Assembly: GCF_907164915.1 (NCBI RefSeq)
Contig: NC_061862.1
Location: 128,473,641 to 128,537,640 of the forward strand
Length of the DNA stretch: 64,000 bases
Reading direction: 5' to 3'
Origin: Impatiens glandulifera
Taxonomy: Eukaryota > Streptophyta > Magnoliopsida > Ericales > Balsaminaceae
Part shown: positions 34,653 through 45,973 of the stretch, piece by piece
Position numbering within the stretch: the first letter of the stretch is position 1
Layout: every line of letters begins with the position of its first letter
Made by a program: the position numbers and the translations under genes
Notes under the pieces: model-generated
The model's input: only the letters and a program-made list of their open reading frames with translations
The model's database searches: none
What the model was told of the DNA's origin: nothing

Positions 34653-35786
34653 ATGGCCTACAAGCCAGAAACAAGGAAATTCTTATGCGATGTTTTGATC
34701 GTGAAACCCTTGAATGAGGGAAGTCCGATTGTTGACATTGATGTGGTGACAATGCAGCCCCATGTCAATGATGAGAAGATGGTGGTCAGTCATGAAGTGA
34801 TGGAGGGAGACGATGTTGGTGTGGAAGGTCAAACCACTGGATCTGAACCGATTCATAACATGGAGCCCTTGAATGAACACAACCCGGTTGTTGACCCTAA
34901 TGTGGTGCTAATATTGCCACATGATGTTGAATTGAAGAAAAAAGCCATACAAGAAATGGCGGAAGTAGATGATGATGTAACTGAGAATCCAACTATCGGA
35001 CAAGAGCAGTCTTTGAACACGGAGGGTGGCCAAAGTGTTGGCTCTAGTGTGTTGGATTCCTCTTCAACCTTGGAGGAAAATCAGGTAGTGCTACCTTCTC
35101 AAAAAAGGACTTTCTCTTGCAACTACTGTAATCTATCTTTCTCGAATTTCCATGCTATGGCAGGGCACCAAAATGCCCATAGGCGTGAGCGTGACCTCAT
35201 AAAAAAACGCAAGTTATCTGAGATGGGCAGGTATAATTGGTCCCCTCCTCCGGCATACCCTCACTACCCTTACACCCATCACCATTCACCTATGTTTTCT
35301 TCCGCATCAAACAGATCTTCTCCATTAAGGTTAAGATACACTAATAGGCCAACAAACAGATCTTCTTCAGGGTTACAAATGGGCCCTTATACAAATGGGC
35401 CTCCATTTAATGGGTCAAACAATCGTTATGGATCCACTTTTGGGTCCTTTTCTAGCACAGGATCCCCAATCATGCCTCACAACTATGTGCTCCCACAGCC
35501 ACTCTATTCAAGTAGGTTTAGGAGTTTTGGAGAGTTTCATGCAAACATTAATAGTGATGGTACTGGTAGTGGTAGTGGTAGTGGTGGAGGCAACAACATC
35601 AATGTTGCACCACCATTTAGGTTCCCGGGAAGTAGTAGTAACCATGGAGGAGGTGTGTCGAGGTATCTTTCAAAACCACTGGCTCCCCTTAGTATACACA
35701 ACATGGATGCAGGTTTTCTGAAACTTGGTAATGGACCTGTGGAAGGTGATGGTGGAGGTGAACTTGATTTGGATCTGAAACTTTGA
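34653..35786 (+). CDS. C2H2 zinc-finger protein with EAR motif, single finger, intronless
   Basis: Probable nuclear transcription repressor of the plant single-finger C2H2 class. The 377-residue frame has no intron, as usual for that class. One finger: Cys156, Cys159, His172, His176 (C-x2-C-x12-H-x3-H), with core FHAMAGHQNAHRRERD where most plant relatives have QALGGH. A basic stretch KKRKL follows the finger and could serve nuclear import. The middle is rich in Ser/Asn/Pro/Tyr with a Gly-Ser run near 300-315. The C-terminus LDLDLKL (371-377) is an EAR-type LxLxL repressor motif. The N-terminus holds a duplicated block of about 54 residues (KPLNEGSPIVD... and EPLNEHNPVVD...). It is the only clearly intact host gene here; its specific orthologue is not identified. 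Confidence 0.92.
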   Translation: MAYKPETRKFLCDVLIVKPLNEGSPIVDIDVVTMQPHVNDEKMVVSHEVMEGDDVGVEGQTTGSEPIHNMEPLNEHNPVVDPNVVLILPHDVELKKKAIQEMAEVDDDVTENPTIGQEQSLNTEGGQSVGSSVLDSSSTLEENQVVLPSQKRTFSCNYCNLSFSNFHAMAGHQNAHRRERDLIKKRKLSEMGRYNWSPPPAYPHYPYTHHHSPMFSSASNRSSPLRLRYTNRPTNRSSSGLQMGPYTNGPPFNGSNNRYGSTFGSFSSTGSPIMPHNYVLPQPLYSSRFRSFGEFHANINSDGTGSGSGSGGGNNINVAPPFRFPGSSSNHGGGVSRYLSKPLAPLSIHNMDAGFLKLGNGPVEGDGGGELDLDLKL

Positions 35787-37108
35787 AGGATGTCATGATT
35801 TTCAGTTTGTTTGTGAGTTTTGTTTTTAGTTTTTCATCTCTTTCATTTTTTCTAGTAGTTTTTGTTGTTGTTTAAGAAGAATGATGTTGAACAATTATGA
35901 TTGCATTTCTTAATTTGTAGCTTTTATGGACTTTTGATTTATTAAATGGTATGTAACATGTTTTTGGATTTTAATATAATTTATTCTTTTAATTTAATGT
36001 ATTCATTATTTTTATTGCAAATACCAAACATACATGCACAATAAAATAAAATAATAACAATAATGCAAAAAGCTACAATAAGAAGAAAAAAATAAGAAAA
36101 ATATTTATTTGTTTTATAATTCTCCTATCCTCCCAAATCATTAAAATAAGTTATTACAAAATGAAGATTGACAATAAATTTATTTTTTCATTCTTTAATC
36201 ACTGCACTAAAATTGTTTTTTATCTACATAAAACCTTTTTTTTCAGCCGATAAATAAATATTTTATTAATATATTGACACATAAATTCGTGACACTAAGA
36301 GATAACTATATATCTATAATAAAATTATTAACACATTGACAATTAATTGAGAGCTCAAAGCATATAATAAGTGCGTTCATCCTCAATCAAGTGTTCAATT
36401 CGATCTTTCAAAATACATGCATCTCACTAAAATAAAATAGTTAATTGCCAATCACAATTCATCATCGTAAACGCATTTTGTTTTTATCAAATCATAAACC
36501 TCATTTCTATTTCAATTCCCAATTCAAACAATCTCGTGAATTCAAATCATCATTTGAAATATTAATTAATTTCCCTTCACTTAAATTATTGCTCAATTTT
36601 ATAATCAATTAAATCTATAATTCATATTTTAAAATGAAATAAGCCAAGATTAATCAAAATGGTTCAATCAAGATCTATGACATATTAAAGCACCCTTAAA
36701 AGTGCGGCTTATTATGCTATATCATAATATTGTCACACTAGATATCAAAGATAATAACACGTTTTGTAATTTATATAAGACAAATAGAGAAGATATGACT
36801 TTAATTTGTAAAGAAAATAATTAAACTTACCTCCATCCTAGTTAAATACACACTCTTGAAGTTCAAATGGTGTACATATATAGTTCAAATGGTGTACATA
36901 TATAAAAATTAAATGTGTAATGTGTTAAGTTGGTGTTATTTAAGTAGGCATATTTGTCAACATTAATGCATGAAAACCAAAAATACAATCAAGCCAATGT
37001 AAATGGTAAATATCAATTAGTACTAATATTGAATCAAATCTCAAAAAAAAATGTATTGACCTTATCATTCAGTATCTATCAGAGTTATACAGGTTAGGTA
37101 ATTTACTA

Positions 37109-37110
<2 letters not shown>
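35787..37110. other. 3' flank of C2H2 gene and AT-rich intergenic DNA, no gene seen
   Basis: Contains the presumptive 3' UTR, T-rich just after the stop, and then about 1.2 kb of AT-rich sequence with no ORF or recognisable repeat. Confidence 0.45.

Positions 37111-37111
<1 letters not shown>

Positions 37112-37176
<65 letters not shown>
37112..37176. repeat. (TA)n microsatellite
   Basis: About 32 uninterrupted TA dinucleotides. A likely length-polymorphic marker and a palindromic, easily unwound tract. Confidence 0.95.
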
Positions 37177-37182
<6 letters not shown>

Positions 37183-38209
37183 AACTCACTCAGTTTACTT
37201 CAAGTGTCTAGGTTCCTAAGAGATTAATGGTTACACATGATGTTAATTTCAGATTTTTAATAGGGATATTATCTGAAATAATAGGTAGTTCATTACCGAA
37301 ATAGAAGGACATGAATTAATATATACTATATTAATTTGCATAATAACCGAAGTTATATAAAAAAATATAGCGAAGTCTTTGACCGATCAACATAGGCAAA
37401 ATCGGTTCAAAATTGAACCGATTCCTAATTAAATATATTCTTTTAGATCGTCAATTTTTTTTAAAGTAATTAATTATATTTGGTTTCACAATTTATATAA
37501 ATTTCCAAAGTAATTTATTATATATAATTCAGAGGTTATTTTGCGTCAATGAAGTATTTTTTATATATTACTTCTTAGTTTAAATTTTTTCTTCACCAAA
37601 ATTTCAAATTTAAAATAACAGACTAAAATATACATTCAATGAATTCTAACTTGCATTGAAAGAACATAGTTTTAACCGATAAATAAAATCCAGAAATTCA
37701 AATTTGAATATAATCTTTCATAACGTTTAAAGAAGTAGAACTAGATGATAGACCGCGAAGAAGGAGAAGACCAAAATTTTAAATTACAAAAACTATGACT
37801 GAGAAAAGGTAGGGAGGAAAAGATGTCGCATTACTTAGGGTTTTTAAGTATCTATGAATAATGATTTATTTATGGTAAACTATAATTCAATTCCTTGTAT
37901 GCTTAGTTAAATAAAAAGTACACAAGTAAAATATTAGTTTAAAAAAAAGTGAAGATTTTCTTATTTTGTAAATATATGAAGTTAAAATTTGTATTTTACC
38001 TTTTTTAATTTTTTTAATTTTTTTTACTGATGTTGATTAACCTATATTACTTTATTACATTGAAATTAATAATTACAAAAGTAATATTGGAAAGGGCGCC
38101 TATCAACAAACTTCTACTAGTGATGCATGATTGATTCTTACTAAAACATATTTAAGTTAAAGTGTATATATATGGTTGTGAAGTCATGCTAGGTTTCATA
38201 TTTACAAGA
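37177..38209. other. AT-rich intergenic DNA, no gene seen
   Basis: No ORF, repeat array or element terminus recognised between the TA microsatellite and the duplicated zinc-finger leader. Confidence 0.4.
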
Positions 38210-38439
38210 TTAGTGTATATATATATTGTAAAACAACTTAGTCTCTTCACACGTATCATCTTCCTTCCTTCCTAACATCGAGAGAAAAATATTTTTAGAA
38301 GATGGAGGCCAGTCATGAAGTGAAGGAGGGAGACGATGTTGTTGTGGAAGGTCCAACCACTGGATCTGAGTCGGTTCTTAACAATGAAGCCTTGAATGAA
38401 CACCAAATCAACCGAATCGCTCGACCGTGCAAACTATGA
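38210..38439 (+). pseudogene. Truncated duplicate of the C2H2 gene (promoter, leader and N-terminus)
   Basis: Copies 34548-34884 with a few substitutions: the TATA/leader block, then a start codon at 38302 followed by residues matching Met43 to about residue 76 of the full protein (SHEVKEGDDVVVEGPTTGSE). A 126-bp in-frame segment is missing, exactly between two GAAGATGG repeats present at 34649 and 34775 in the parent. Homology ends near 38405 and a 45-residue frame closes at 38439. The zinc finger and EAR motif are absent. It could be transcribed because it retains the promoter, but the product would not bind DNA through a finger. Confidence 0.8.
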
Positions 38440-38767
38440 CGAATGTGTTGAACATGCCGATCGTACTGATCGTGCCGAACATTTAGTATTTATTTATTAA
38501 ATGGAGTTTTTTTAATTACTTATTAAGTACGAAAAGATATTAGTGATTCAATCGATGCTTGAGAGAAACATTCAGACGTCTCTCTAGATTATTTAAAGAA
38601 TTCAATGCAGGTTATAAGTAAATATAAAGACATTGTTTACCCGTTTCGCACTCTCTACTCTTTTGTGAATAATGGGAAAGCTCTAAAATTAACAATAACA
38701 CAAATTGAACTACTATTATTATTAGTTAATAAGAATATGTGCATTAATTACATTTTTATAATCGGTA

Positions 38768-39535
38768 TCACTTCACAAATTTTCTAAAATGGGCTTGCTT
38801 GCATTTACTTGAGTACGGTTGAATGAGTTTGGGAAGATCCTTCATGTCGATCATTTTTATTTTCTTTCTGGAATCTCTTATTCCTTTGTATTCTTCTGCC
38901 ATCTTCCTCTTGCTAGACTCGAACTTCATATACTCAACCGTACTTTTCTTTGAGCACTCGAATATCTTCTTCTCTGCATAAATAAATTTTCTTGGCTTTG
39001 TTTTGTCTAAATTCTGACTCAAACTGGAACATGATTTTTCACCATCTTTAGAACCCAGGGTATGATTTCGATCATTTGTAGGAGCGCCTAATATTATCCC
39101 GACGTTGTTATCATGAGCTGCATTGTTTTCATCATGTCTATGAATGGTAGTTGATTTTCCATTGATGATCGTGAGATTGTTCTTCTTTATTCGGATAATG
39201 AGGTGATCCAATTTCTTCTTATTTTGTGGCTTCACGTACTTGTGTTGCTGTGAATCATCAGCAACATGATCATCAGGTTCAGGCATGGACGCCTTGAGAT
39301 CGAGATCTTTCATCTCCTCCGTCCTAAAAGAAAAGAAGGCGACATATTTGTTCTGTTTTGATGGGAATAAAAGATGCGTCATTATCTGATCCCTTCTTAG
39401 TGAGAATTATTGTGGTCGCATCTCCGCTGCCAATGAAATAGAAGCGATTATCGTATCAAAGACATCACCTTTCATACTCAAAATATTCTCTCTCAACTCA
39501 GCCATAGCACGATCAGGGTTGACTGCAGGTATTGC
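38768..39535 (-). CDS. Unidentified Lys-rich protein, possibly a two-part or broken gene
   Basis: Not recognised. Reading minus, an upstream segment from a Met near 39535 (MAIPAVNPDRAMAELRENIL...) ends at a stop near 39410. A second frame of 204 residues (39382-38768) follows, rich in Lys/Asp/His, with KKKLDHLIIRIKKNNLTI and a C-terminal region MIDMKDLPKLIQPYSSKCKQ. The two could be exons, a gene broken by a stop, or unrelated. Neighbours are the zinc-finger duplicate and copia element E6. I do not assign a function. Confidence 0.35.
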
Positions 39536-39559
39536 CATTCTTTGTTTCTGTGTAGAGTG

Positions 39560-39830
39560 TAGTAGTCACGATTTCTTTAGAAACTAAGTTTGTATATTTA
39601 TACTAACTAGTCACGGATTTTTGGAAACAAAGTTTGTATATTTAGGAATATCTTGTCACAATTTTTTGGAAACAATGTTTGTATATTTAGAATATCTTGT
39701 CATGATTACTTGGAAACAAAGTTTATATATTTAGAACAACTAGTTGATTTTTTAGAAATAATATTTGTGTATTTAGAATATTTAGTTACTATTTTTTTAC
39801 AATAAAGTTTGTATATTTAAAATAACTAGT
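39560..39830. repeat. 44-bp minisatellite, six degenerate copies
   Basis: GTTTGTATATTTA or a close variant recurs at about 39588, 39632, 39677, 39721, 39763 and 39807, a period of 42-45 bp, each followed by a TAGTCACGATTTTTGGAAACAAA-like stretch. Copies are clearly diverged. No coding potential. Confidence 0.8.
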
Positions 39831-40469
39831 GACGAAAATTTTATAACAGAATAAATTAATTTAAAAATAATTTAAAAAAAATTAATTTTAAATGGCTAAC
39901 CCGTTAATTTATTTTAAAATAAATCAAGAAAATAATTTTATGTGTATAAACATAATTCAGGGACACTCAAAAATGATTTAAGCGATATGTCCTTCGTGTC
40001 AGTTAATAAAGGTTTACTTTTCAAAATTTTGGTTATTTAGAAAATTTAATGATTACATTTTATTTATCAAAATAATTATCAATAACTTTAAAAGTTAAGA
40101 TTTTAGTTTAATGTATTTTATCTTTGAAATTTAAATATATTTTATTTTTGAAATTTTATTTTATCAAACATTTTTTTATTTTGTAGAAACAATAACTTTA
40201 CCTCACATTAAAATAGTTGACCCGACCCGACATATTTTCTTCTTTACAGTAGCATTGTTGTTTTTCTTTTATCCATATTTCAATAACTAAGAAAACCCTT
40301 TTTTTACTTCAGCAAATAGAAAGTGAATATCTATGAAAAACCTTTTTTTTCTTCGATAAGTAGAAAGAGCTGGACTGCCCCAAGAACTATCTAAAACCAA
40401 CAACGAAGCAAGACCCCCAAGAACTAATTAACAAGTCATCAATATAACGTTTTTCTTTCCGTGTCTGCA
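39831..40469. other. AT-rich DNA, no gene seen
   Basis: Between the minisatellite and the LTR of E6. No feature recognised. Confidence 0.4.
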
Positions 40470-40963
40470 TTGTTAGGAATTTTGAAACGAATATTACTTT
40501 TACACTGTAATCTAACAATGTGAGATGGGTAAATGCACAGGTTATCCAAGTCTAAAACAGAAGATCAAGCACAGAAAAAAACAAAACCAGATTTACGTGG
40601 AAAACTCTCTCAACCTGGCGGGTAAAAAACCACGGGGTCAACCAACAAATTTCACTATAAACAAGAAACGGATACAAATGTTCTTCTCAACTTTAAACCC
40701 AAAGTTGAGATATACAAACAGAGAAAACCAATTTCATTCAGACTCAAGCTAGTCTAGATATAAGACAACAAGAAATTGGAACATGAAGGTGAACATGTAA
40801 GAGATCTACTGCCTCCTTCTCTTCTTCTTCCTCTGTTTCTTCTTCTATGTTTTTCTTCTTCTTTGTAGAATGTTCTATCTCTAGAAGTGATAGAATAAGC
40901 AGCATTCTTAGAGTTTTCTTGTTTAATTAAATGTCTGATTGGGTTGTACCCAAAGGCCCAACA
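40470..40963 (-). repeat. 3' LTR of E6
   Basis: TGTTAGGAATTTTG...GCCCAACA. The next bases ATCTCCTCCTCCAATCC give a purine-rich tract on the minus strand, the expected polypurine tract beside a 3' LTR. No second copy is in the window, so the boundaries rest on TG...CA and the tract. Confidence 0.65.
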
Positions 40964-41207
40964 ATCTCCTCCTCCAATCCACGGAGAGAAGCACACCGAT
41001 CTTCAAGTCATCACTTGGTATTCATACCGACAAGCCGACAACAGAACTCAAGCTTATCTTTTGGAACAATGATGGGTTCTTATCCGTGTGGATTTTCTTA
41101 AGCTTCATCTGTTGGTTTTCTATTACATCTCTTAACCAATGAAACCTCGCATCAATATGCTTAGTTTTGGAATGATATGTAGCATTTTTTCTCAAATCTA
41201 TGGCACT

Positions 41208-43620
41208 CTAGCTATCACAGAAAACAATTGCATCTTCTTGTTGCATACCAAGCTCTAGGAGAAATATAATCATCCACAATAACTCCTTACCAGCTTCAAT
41301 TGATGCAATGTATTCTGCTTCTGTTGTTGATAAAACCACACATTTTTGCAACTTAGATTGCCATGACACGACTCCCCTTGTAAAAATAAACACATAACCC
41401 GAAGTGGATTTTCTGTGATCTATATCTCCAGCTATATCTACATCTGTGTAACCTTCTATCACAGTTTCACCATTTTCAAAACTCAAACACAAATTGAAAG
41501 TGCCTCTTAGATATCTAAGAATCCACTTCACTACTTCCCAATGTTGTTTTCCTGGATTAGAGAGAAACCTACTTACCACACCGACTGCATGCGCTATATC
41601 TGGCCTAGTGCAAACCATTGCATACATCAAACTCCCTACAGCTGAGGAGTATGGAACACTTGACACGTGATCATTTTCTTTCTCTGTTGATGGACACATC
41701 TTCTTGCTCAATTTAAAATGGCTAGGAAGTGGACAACTTACTTCCTTTGCTCCTTGCATGCTGACTCTTTCAAGCACCCTTTCAATGTACTTCTCGTGAC
41801 AACAAAAGTCTCTTAGCCTTTCTATCACGAGTAATCTGCATTCCCAATATCTAACTTTCTTGGCCCATGTCTTTCATGTTAAATGTCTTGGACATCTCCT
41901 TCTTCAACATGACTATTATCTGAGCATCATGTCTTACAATCAACATATCATCAACATAAAATAAAGGATTAGAAACTTTCCATTAGAAAATCTTTTGAAG
42001 TTAACACACGGATCTTCCTTGGTTCTCTGGTACCCATGACTCATCATAAAAGAGTCAAATTTCTTGTACCACTGTCTCGGAGCTTGTTTCAAACTATATA
42101 GACTCTTCTTCAATTTGCAAACCATGTTCTCTTTTTTACTCACTTCCAATCCCTTTAGTTGCACCATGTAGATCTCTTCTTCCAAGTTACCATGAAGAAA
42201 TGCAGTTTTTATATCAAGTTGCTCAAGCTCAAGGTCTAAGTTAGCTACTAGACCTAACACTGTACGAATGAAAGTCATCTTTACCACTGGTGTGAAAATC
42301 TCCTCAAAGTCGATACCCTGTTTCTGTCCAAAACCCTTTACAACAAGTCGAGCTTTGTACTTCATAATTTTTCCATTTTCATCTCTCTTTAGCTTGAACA
42401 CCCATTTGTTTCTCAATGCCTTTCGGTCCTTAGGAAGTTCCACCAGCTCATATGTGCTCATCTCTTGCAATGACTTCATCTCATCTTTTATTGCATTCTT
42501 CCACTTAGCTTTGTCTTTATGAACTTGTGTCTCCTGAAAACATTTTGGCTCTCCTTCTTCTGTCAATAGTATATACTCTGAAGAAGGGTGCCTTTTAGAA
42601 GGTTGGTGCTCTCTTTTAGACCTTCTTAATGGTGGCTCTTCTGGCTCCTCTTGATGATGTTGCTCCCACTGCTTAGAAATATCATAAACAAACTCATCAT
42701 CATTACTACCATTCATGTTAGAGGTTTCCTCATTGGCTTCTTCATTATGTTCATATTCATCTGTTACTACATGTGAAGGAATTGGTATGAGTTCTATGGA
42801 CTCATAAACTCTCTCTGACTTTTCGTTGATTTCTAGATTTATCCCATTCTGTCCCTCGAAGAACACAACATCTCTGCATCTAACAATTATTTTCTTTTCA
42901 GGGTCGCATAATCTGTACCCAAATTCCTCATTTCCATATCCAAGGAAAATACATGAAATTGCTTTATCATCCAACTTGGATCTTTGTTCCTTTGAAATAT
43001 GAACATATACTCTGCATCCAATCACCCTTAGATGCGAGTATAAAATATTCTTCTTAGACCATACTCTTTCTGGTATTTCAAACTTCAAAGAAACAAAGGG
43101 TGACATGTTTATGAGATAACAAGTTGTGCGAACTACTTCTGCCCAAAACTGTTTTGGCAACTTTATCATCTTCAGCATGTATCTCACCTTTCCTACAATG
43201 GTGCGATTTATTCTCTCAGACACACCATTGTGTTGTGGAGTTCCAGGCACTGTTTTCTCATGTCGAATTCCATATTTTACACAATATGCTTTAAACTCCT
43301 TGGAGGTATACTCTCCACCGTTATCAGAGCGAAGACATTTTATCTTATTGTCTGTCTCTCTTTCTACCATGACACAGAACTATTGAAAGTAATTAAATAC
43401 CTAATCTTTCGTTCTCATGAAATAAACTCACATCTTTCTAGATGCATCATCAATAAATGTTAGAAAGTATCGATTGCCACCGAATGAGTCCTCCTCAAAA
43501 AGACCACACACATCTGAATAAACCAAGTCCAACACCTTATGTTTCCTTTCTGATGTTTGACTAAAAGAGACGCTGTGTTGATTACCAAAGGACATTAGTC
43601 GCATAGATTCAAAACCTCAT
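41208..43620 (-). pseudogene. pol: Copia pol of E6: integrase, reverse transcriptase, RNase H, broken
   Basis: Read right to left. Integrase core: YSDVCG, then FLTFIDDASRK near 43440, then RSDNGGEYTSKEF and TPQHNGVSERINRTI (43330-43190). Reverse transcriptase: NKWVFKLKRDENGKIMKYKA, QLDIKTAFLHGNLEEEIYM, SLYSLKQAPRQWYKKF, to 41940. The frame is lost just before the catalytic YVDD, which is present in another frame at about 41945. RNase H at 41828-41208: YSSAVGSLMYAMVCTRPDI, DHRKSTSGYVF, TEAEYIASIEAGKELLW. Several stops also lie before 43370. The order IN-RT-RH is diagnostic of Ty1/copia. Confidence 0.9.
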
Positions 43621-43948
43621 CTTTGGTTGAGGGGATGTGAAGTTTCCTCACCAGAATTCGTAAACCTTTCTCACTCATGTGGCCGAGACGTTGATGCCAC
43701 AGATTTAAAGATCTTTTAGATTGTACTACATTCAACCCATTCTTGAGTATGTTCGCATGGGTTCTGTATTAGGAGTTCCACGACTTCCCTTTTGCTACAT
43801 TCATTAATCCTTTGCTGAGCTTCCATTCTCCACTACCAAGGTAATGCTTGAATCCATGTTTGTCCAATGCATCACCTGATATCAAGTTTAGACGCAAATC
43901 AGGAATATGTCGCAGATCTTTCAGTGTTAACTGATGTCCCAGCTCTGA

Positions 43949-44650
43949 CTACAAACAAATATCACCAATACCCATAATACTCGAGTGACTAGTATTACCC
44001 ATCTTCACTGTACCAAAATCTCTAGCCTTGTAACTCGTGAAAAACTCTCTATTTGGTGTAGCATGATAGCAAGAACCTGTATCAACTATCCACTCAACTC
44101 CTTGCTGACCTTCTACATGTAGATATTGTTCTTTTTCATAAGAAAGAATCACTACATCATCTACAATTAATGTGGCTGTGGTATTTCTGTTTTCATCATA
44201 TTTCTTCTGATTTTTGTCTTCATTCTGAAGTCTTTTCTATATTCTACAATTTTTCTTCATGTGACCTTCTTTACCACAGTGATAACACTGTATTCCTCTA
44301 GACTTGCTATGGCCTCCTTATTGTTGTTGGTATTCAGCTCTTCCCCTATTCTCTGTGACAAGGTTCTATGCACTATTTGTATTAGTTGACTTCCTTCTTG
44401 TCTCCTCATTGAACAAGCTGCTAGTAACTATACTCATAGTAAGAACACCATTCGAAGCTGCATTATTGACTGTCATAACCAATGTCTCTCAACTGTCGGA
44501 CAATAATCCCAAAAGCAATAAGGCTTGTAGCTAATCTTCTAAGGTCATCTCCATCACTGACAATTGATTAATCAAGCTCTGGAACTCATTTAAATATGTG
44601 AACAATATTTCTAAACGACTCACATTCTCAAAAGGCAATTCATATTCTCT
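43949..44650 (-). pseudogene. gag: Copia gag C-terminus and protease of E6, broken
   Basis: A gag UBN2-like tail (LFTYLNEFQSLINQLSVMEM near 44620-44560, LLLLGLLSD), a CCHC knuckle CYHCGKEGHMKKNC near 44290-44250, then protease with active-site region WIVDTGSCYHATPNREFF near 44092-44050, to 43949. Stops occur in both gag and the linker. The gag N-terminus is missing because the element is cut near 44650. Confidence 0.82.
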
Positions 44651-44664
44651 CTCTTGCGATTTCA

Positions 44665-45310
44665 GCCCTAAACCCTAACTTTCTTAATTTCCTCCCTGAA
44701 ACCTTAAGCATCTGAAATGGCATCTTTCTCTCAAAACATTATGCCAGTACACTTCGAATCTGTCTACATTCTAGCATTACCTAAGATGGTGGAGATGTTT
44801 TAAACCCTCGAGGAAACTGGTCTGAAGAAGTTCGTAGGGGGACTAACTGCGTACACGAAGAAGAGGTACGCCAACTCTTCCCTACGGCGTACCTCAAGAT
44901 TGTTGAAAAGGATCAGTTACTTGAAGGTTAGTAAAAGGTGAACAATGGGTAAAATGTTCAGGAAAAAGGTGTTGAAGCAGGTTGAGCTTAGTCTTCTTAA
45001 ATAGGCATATGTCAACGGACATATTTGCAGCTGAACGGCCATATCTGCTTCATAGATTGGTTGAGATCCAGAATAGTACCATAGATGAGATATTCTTTGA
45101 TCCTATATGTACTTGGATGATAGTAAGACAAAGTTACATTAATGTGATTTCAATCTCCAAGGGATGTATGATTCGGATTGTTTGACATGTGTTTGATTCT
45201 GGTTCTACTACTATAGAGAGATCTTCATCAGTCTTTGCACTTACATGGAAACATTCATCTGGGAAGTTTAAAGATGATGTGTGAAATTGCCAAAAGAATC
45301 CATATATATG
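44665..45310 (+). pseudogene. Accessory gene of E5, 5' part (interrupted by E4)
   Basis: A start codon at 44717 opens MASFSQNIMPVHFESVYILA, the same beginning as the E4 accessory copies (N-I/L-x-VDFDS). After an in-frame TAA near 44800 comes the family signature TLEETGLKKFVGG. Later frames are disrupted. The remaining C-terminal part lies beyond E4 at 57093-59622 on the same strand. Target duplication at the E4 ends shows the two halves were contiguous before that insertion. Confidence 0.65.
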
Positions 45311-45339
45311 TTCCCCAGGTTAGTAAAGCATGGGAGTTC

Positions 45340-45860
45340 TGAAATGTCGGATGCGCTTCATAGAATGCCGAAATATAAAATGCCGGATGTGCTTGCAGAA
45401 AGCCGATATACAAAATACCGGAAGCGTTTTTGCAGATAGACAATCTGCAAAATACTTTTATATCTAAATTTCCGATTTTTTCCCAAAGCCGATTTGGTCC
45501 AAATACCGATATGCACCAAAAGACGATATTTCTAAAAAGCCGATTTGTACCAAATGTCAATTTGTCCCAAAATCTGATTTATTCCAAATGTCGATTTGGT
45601 TCAAATTCCGATATGCACATAAAGTCAATATTTCTAGAAAGCCAATTTGTACCAAATATTTATATGCAACAAAAGTCAATATGCACCAAAAGTCGATATG
45701 TTCCAGAAATCCAATTTGTACCAAATATTGATATGTACCAAAATCCAATATGCACCAAAAGGCGATTTGATCCAAATGCTGATATATTTCAAATGCCAAT
45801 ATATTCCAAATACCGTTATGTTCCAAAAGCCGATTTTTGACAAGACCGAATTTAATTTGA
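45340..45860. repeat. 17-bp tandem array with 51-bp higher-order unit
   Basis: Units such as GCCGATTTGGTCCAAAT and ACCGATATGCACCAAAA repeat with a 17-bp spacing for about 500 bp. Three units make 51 bp, so one frame reads as a 17-residue peptide repeat (RFGPNTDMHQKTIFLKS and variants) with seven readable copies at 45430-45840. The open frame is a consequence of the 51-bp periodicity and is probably not a protein. It lies in the E5 sequence just left of the E4 insertion. Confidence 0.82.
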
Positions 45861-45973
45861 ATACTGATCTGGTTTAATCTGCACATGATTATTTTGACAC
45901 AGTTAGTTTCTCAAGATTATTTTGACACAGTTAGTCTATCGAGATTGATAGATGTTTGCACGAGGTTGAGTGT

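Larger units (their letters stand above)
40470..44660 (-). mobile_element. Truncated copia retroelement E6 (3' LTR, pol, partial gag)
   Basis: Minus-oriented copia of a different lineage from E2-E5. It keeps a 494-bp 3' LTR (40470-40963), RNase H, reverse transcriptase, integrase and protease remnants and the C-terminal part of gag. It ends near 44650-44660, where the accessory-gene sequence of E5 begins, so its 5' LTR, primer site and gag N-terminus are missing. Confidence 0.8.

Noticed and set aside
37112..37176. (TA)n tract as a regulatory element of the zinc-finger gene
   Set aside because: It is a plain microsatellite 1.3 kb downstream of the gene; no support for a regulatory role.
45430..45840. 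136-codon open frame as a genuine repeat protein
   Set aside because: Explained by the 17-bp tandem array whose 51-bp period keeps frames open; no flanking conserved domain.
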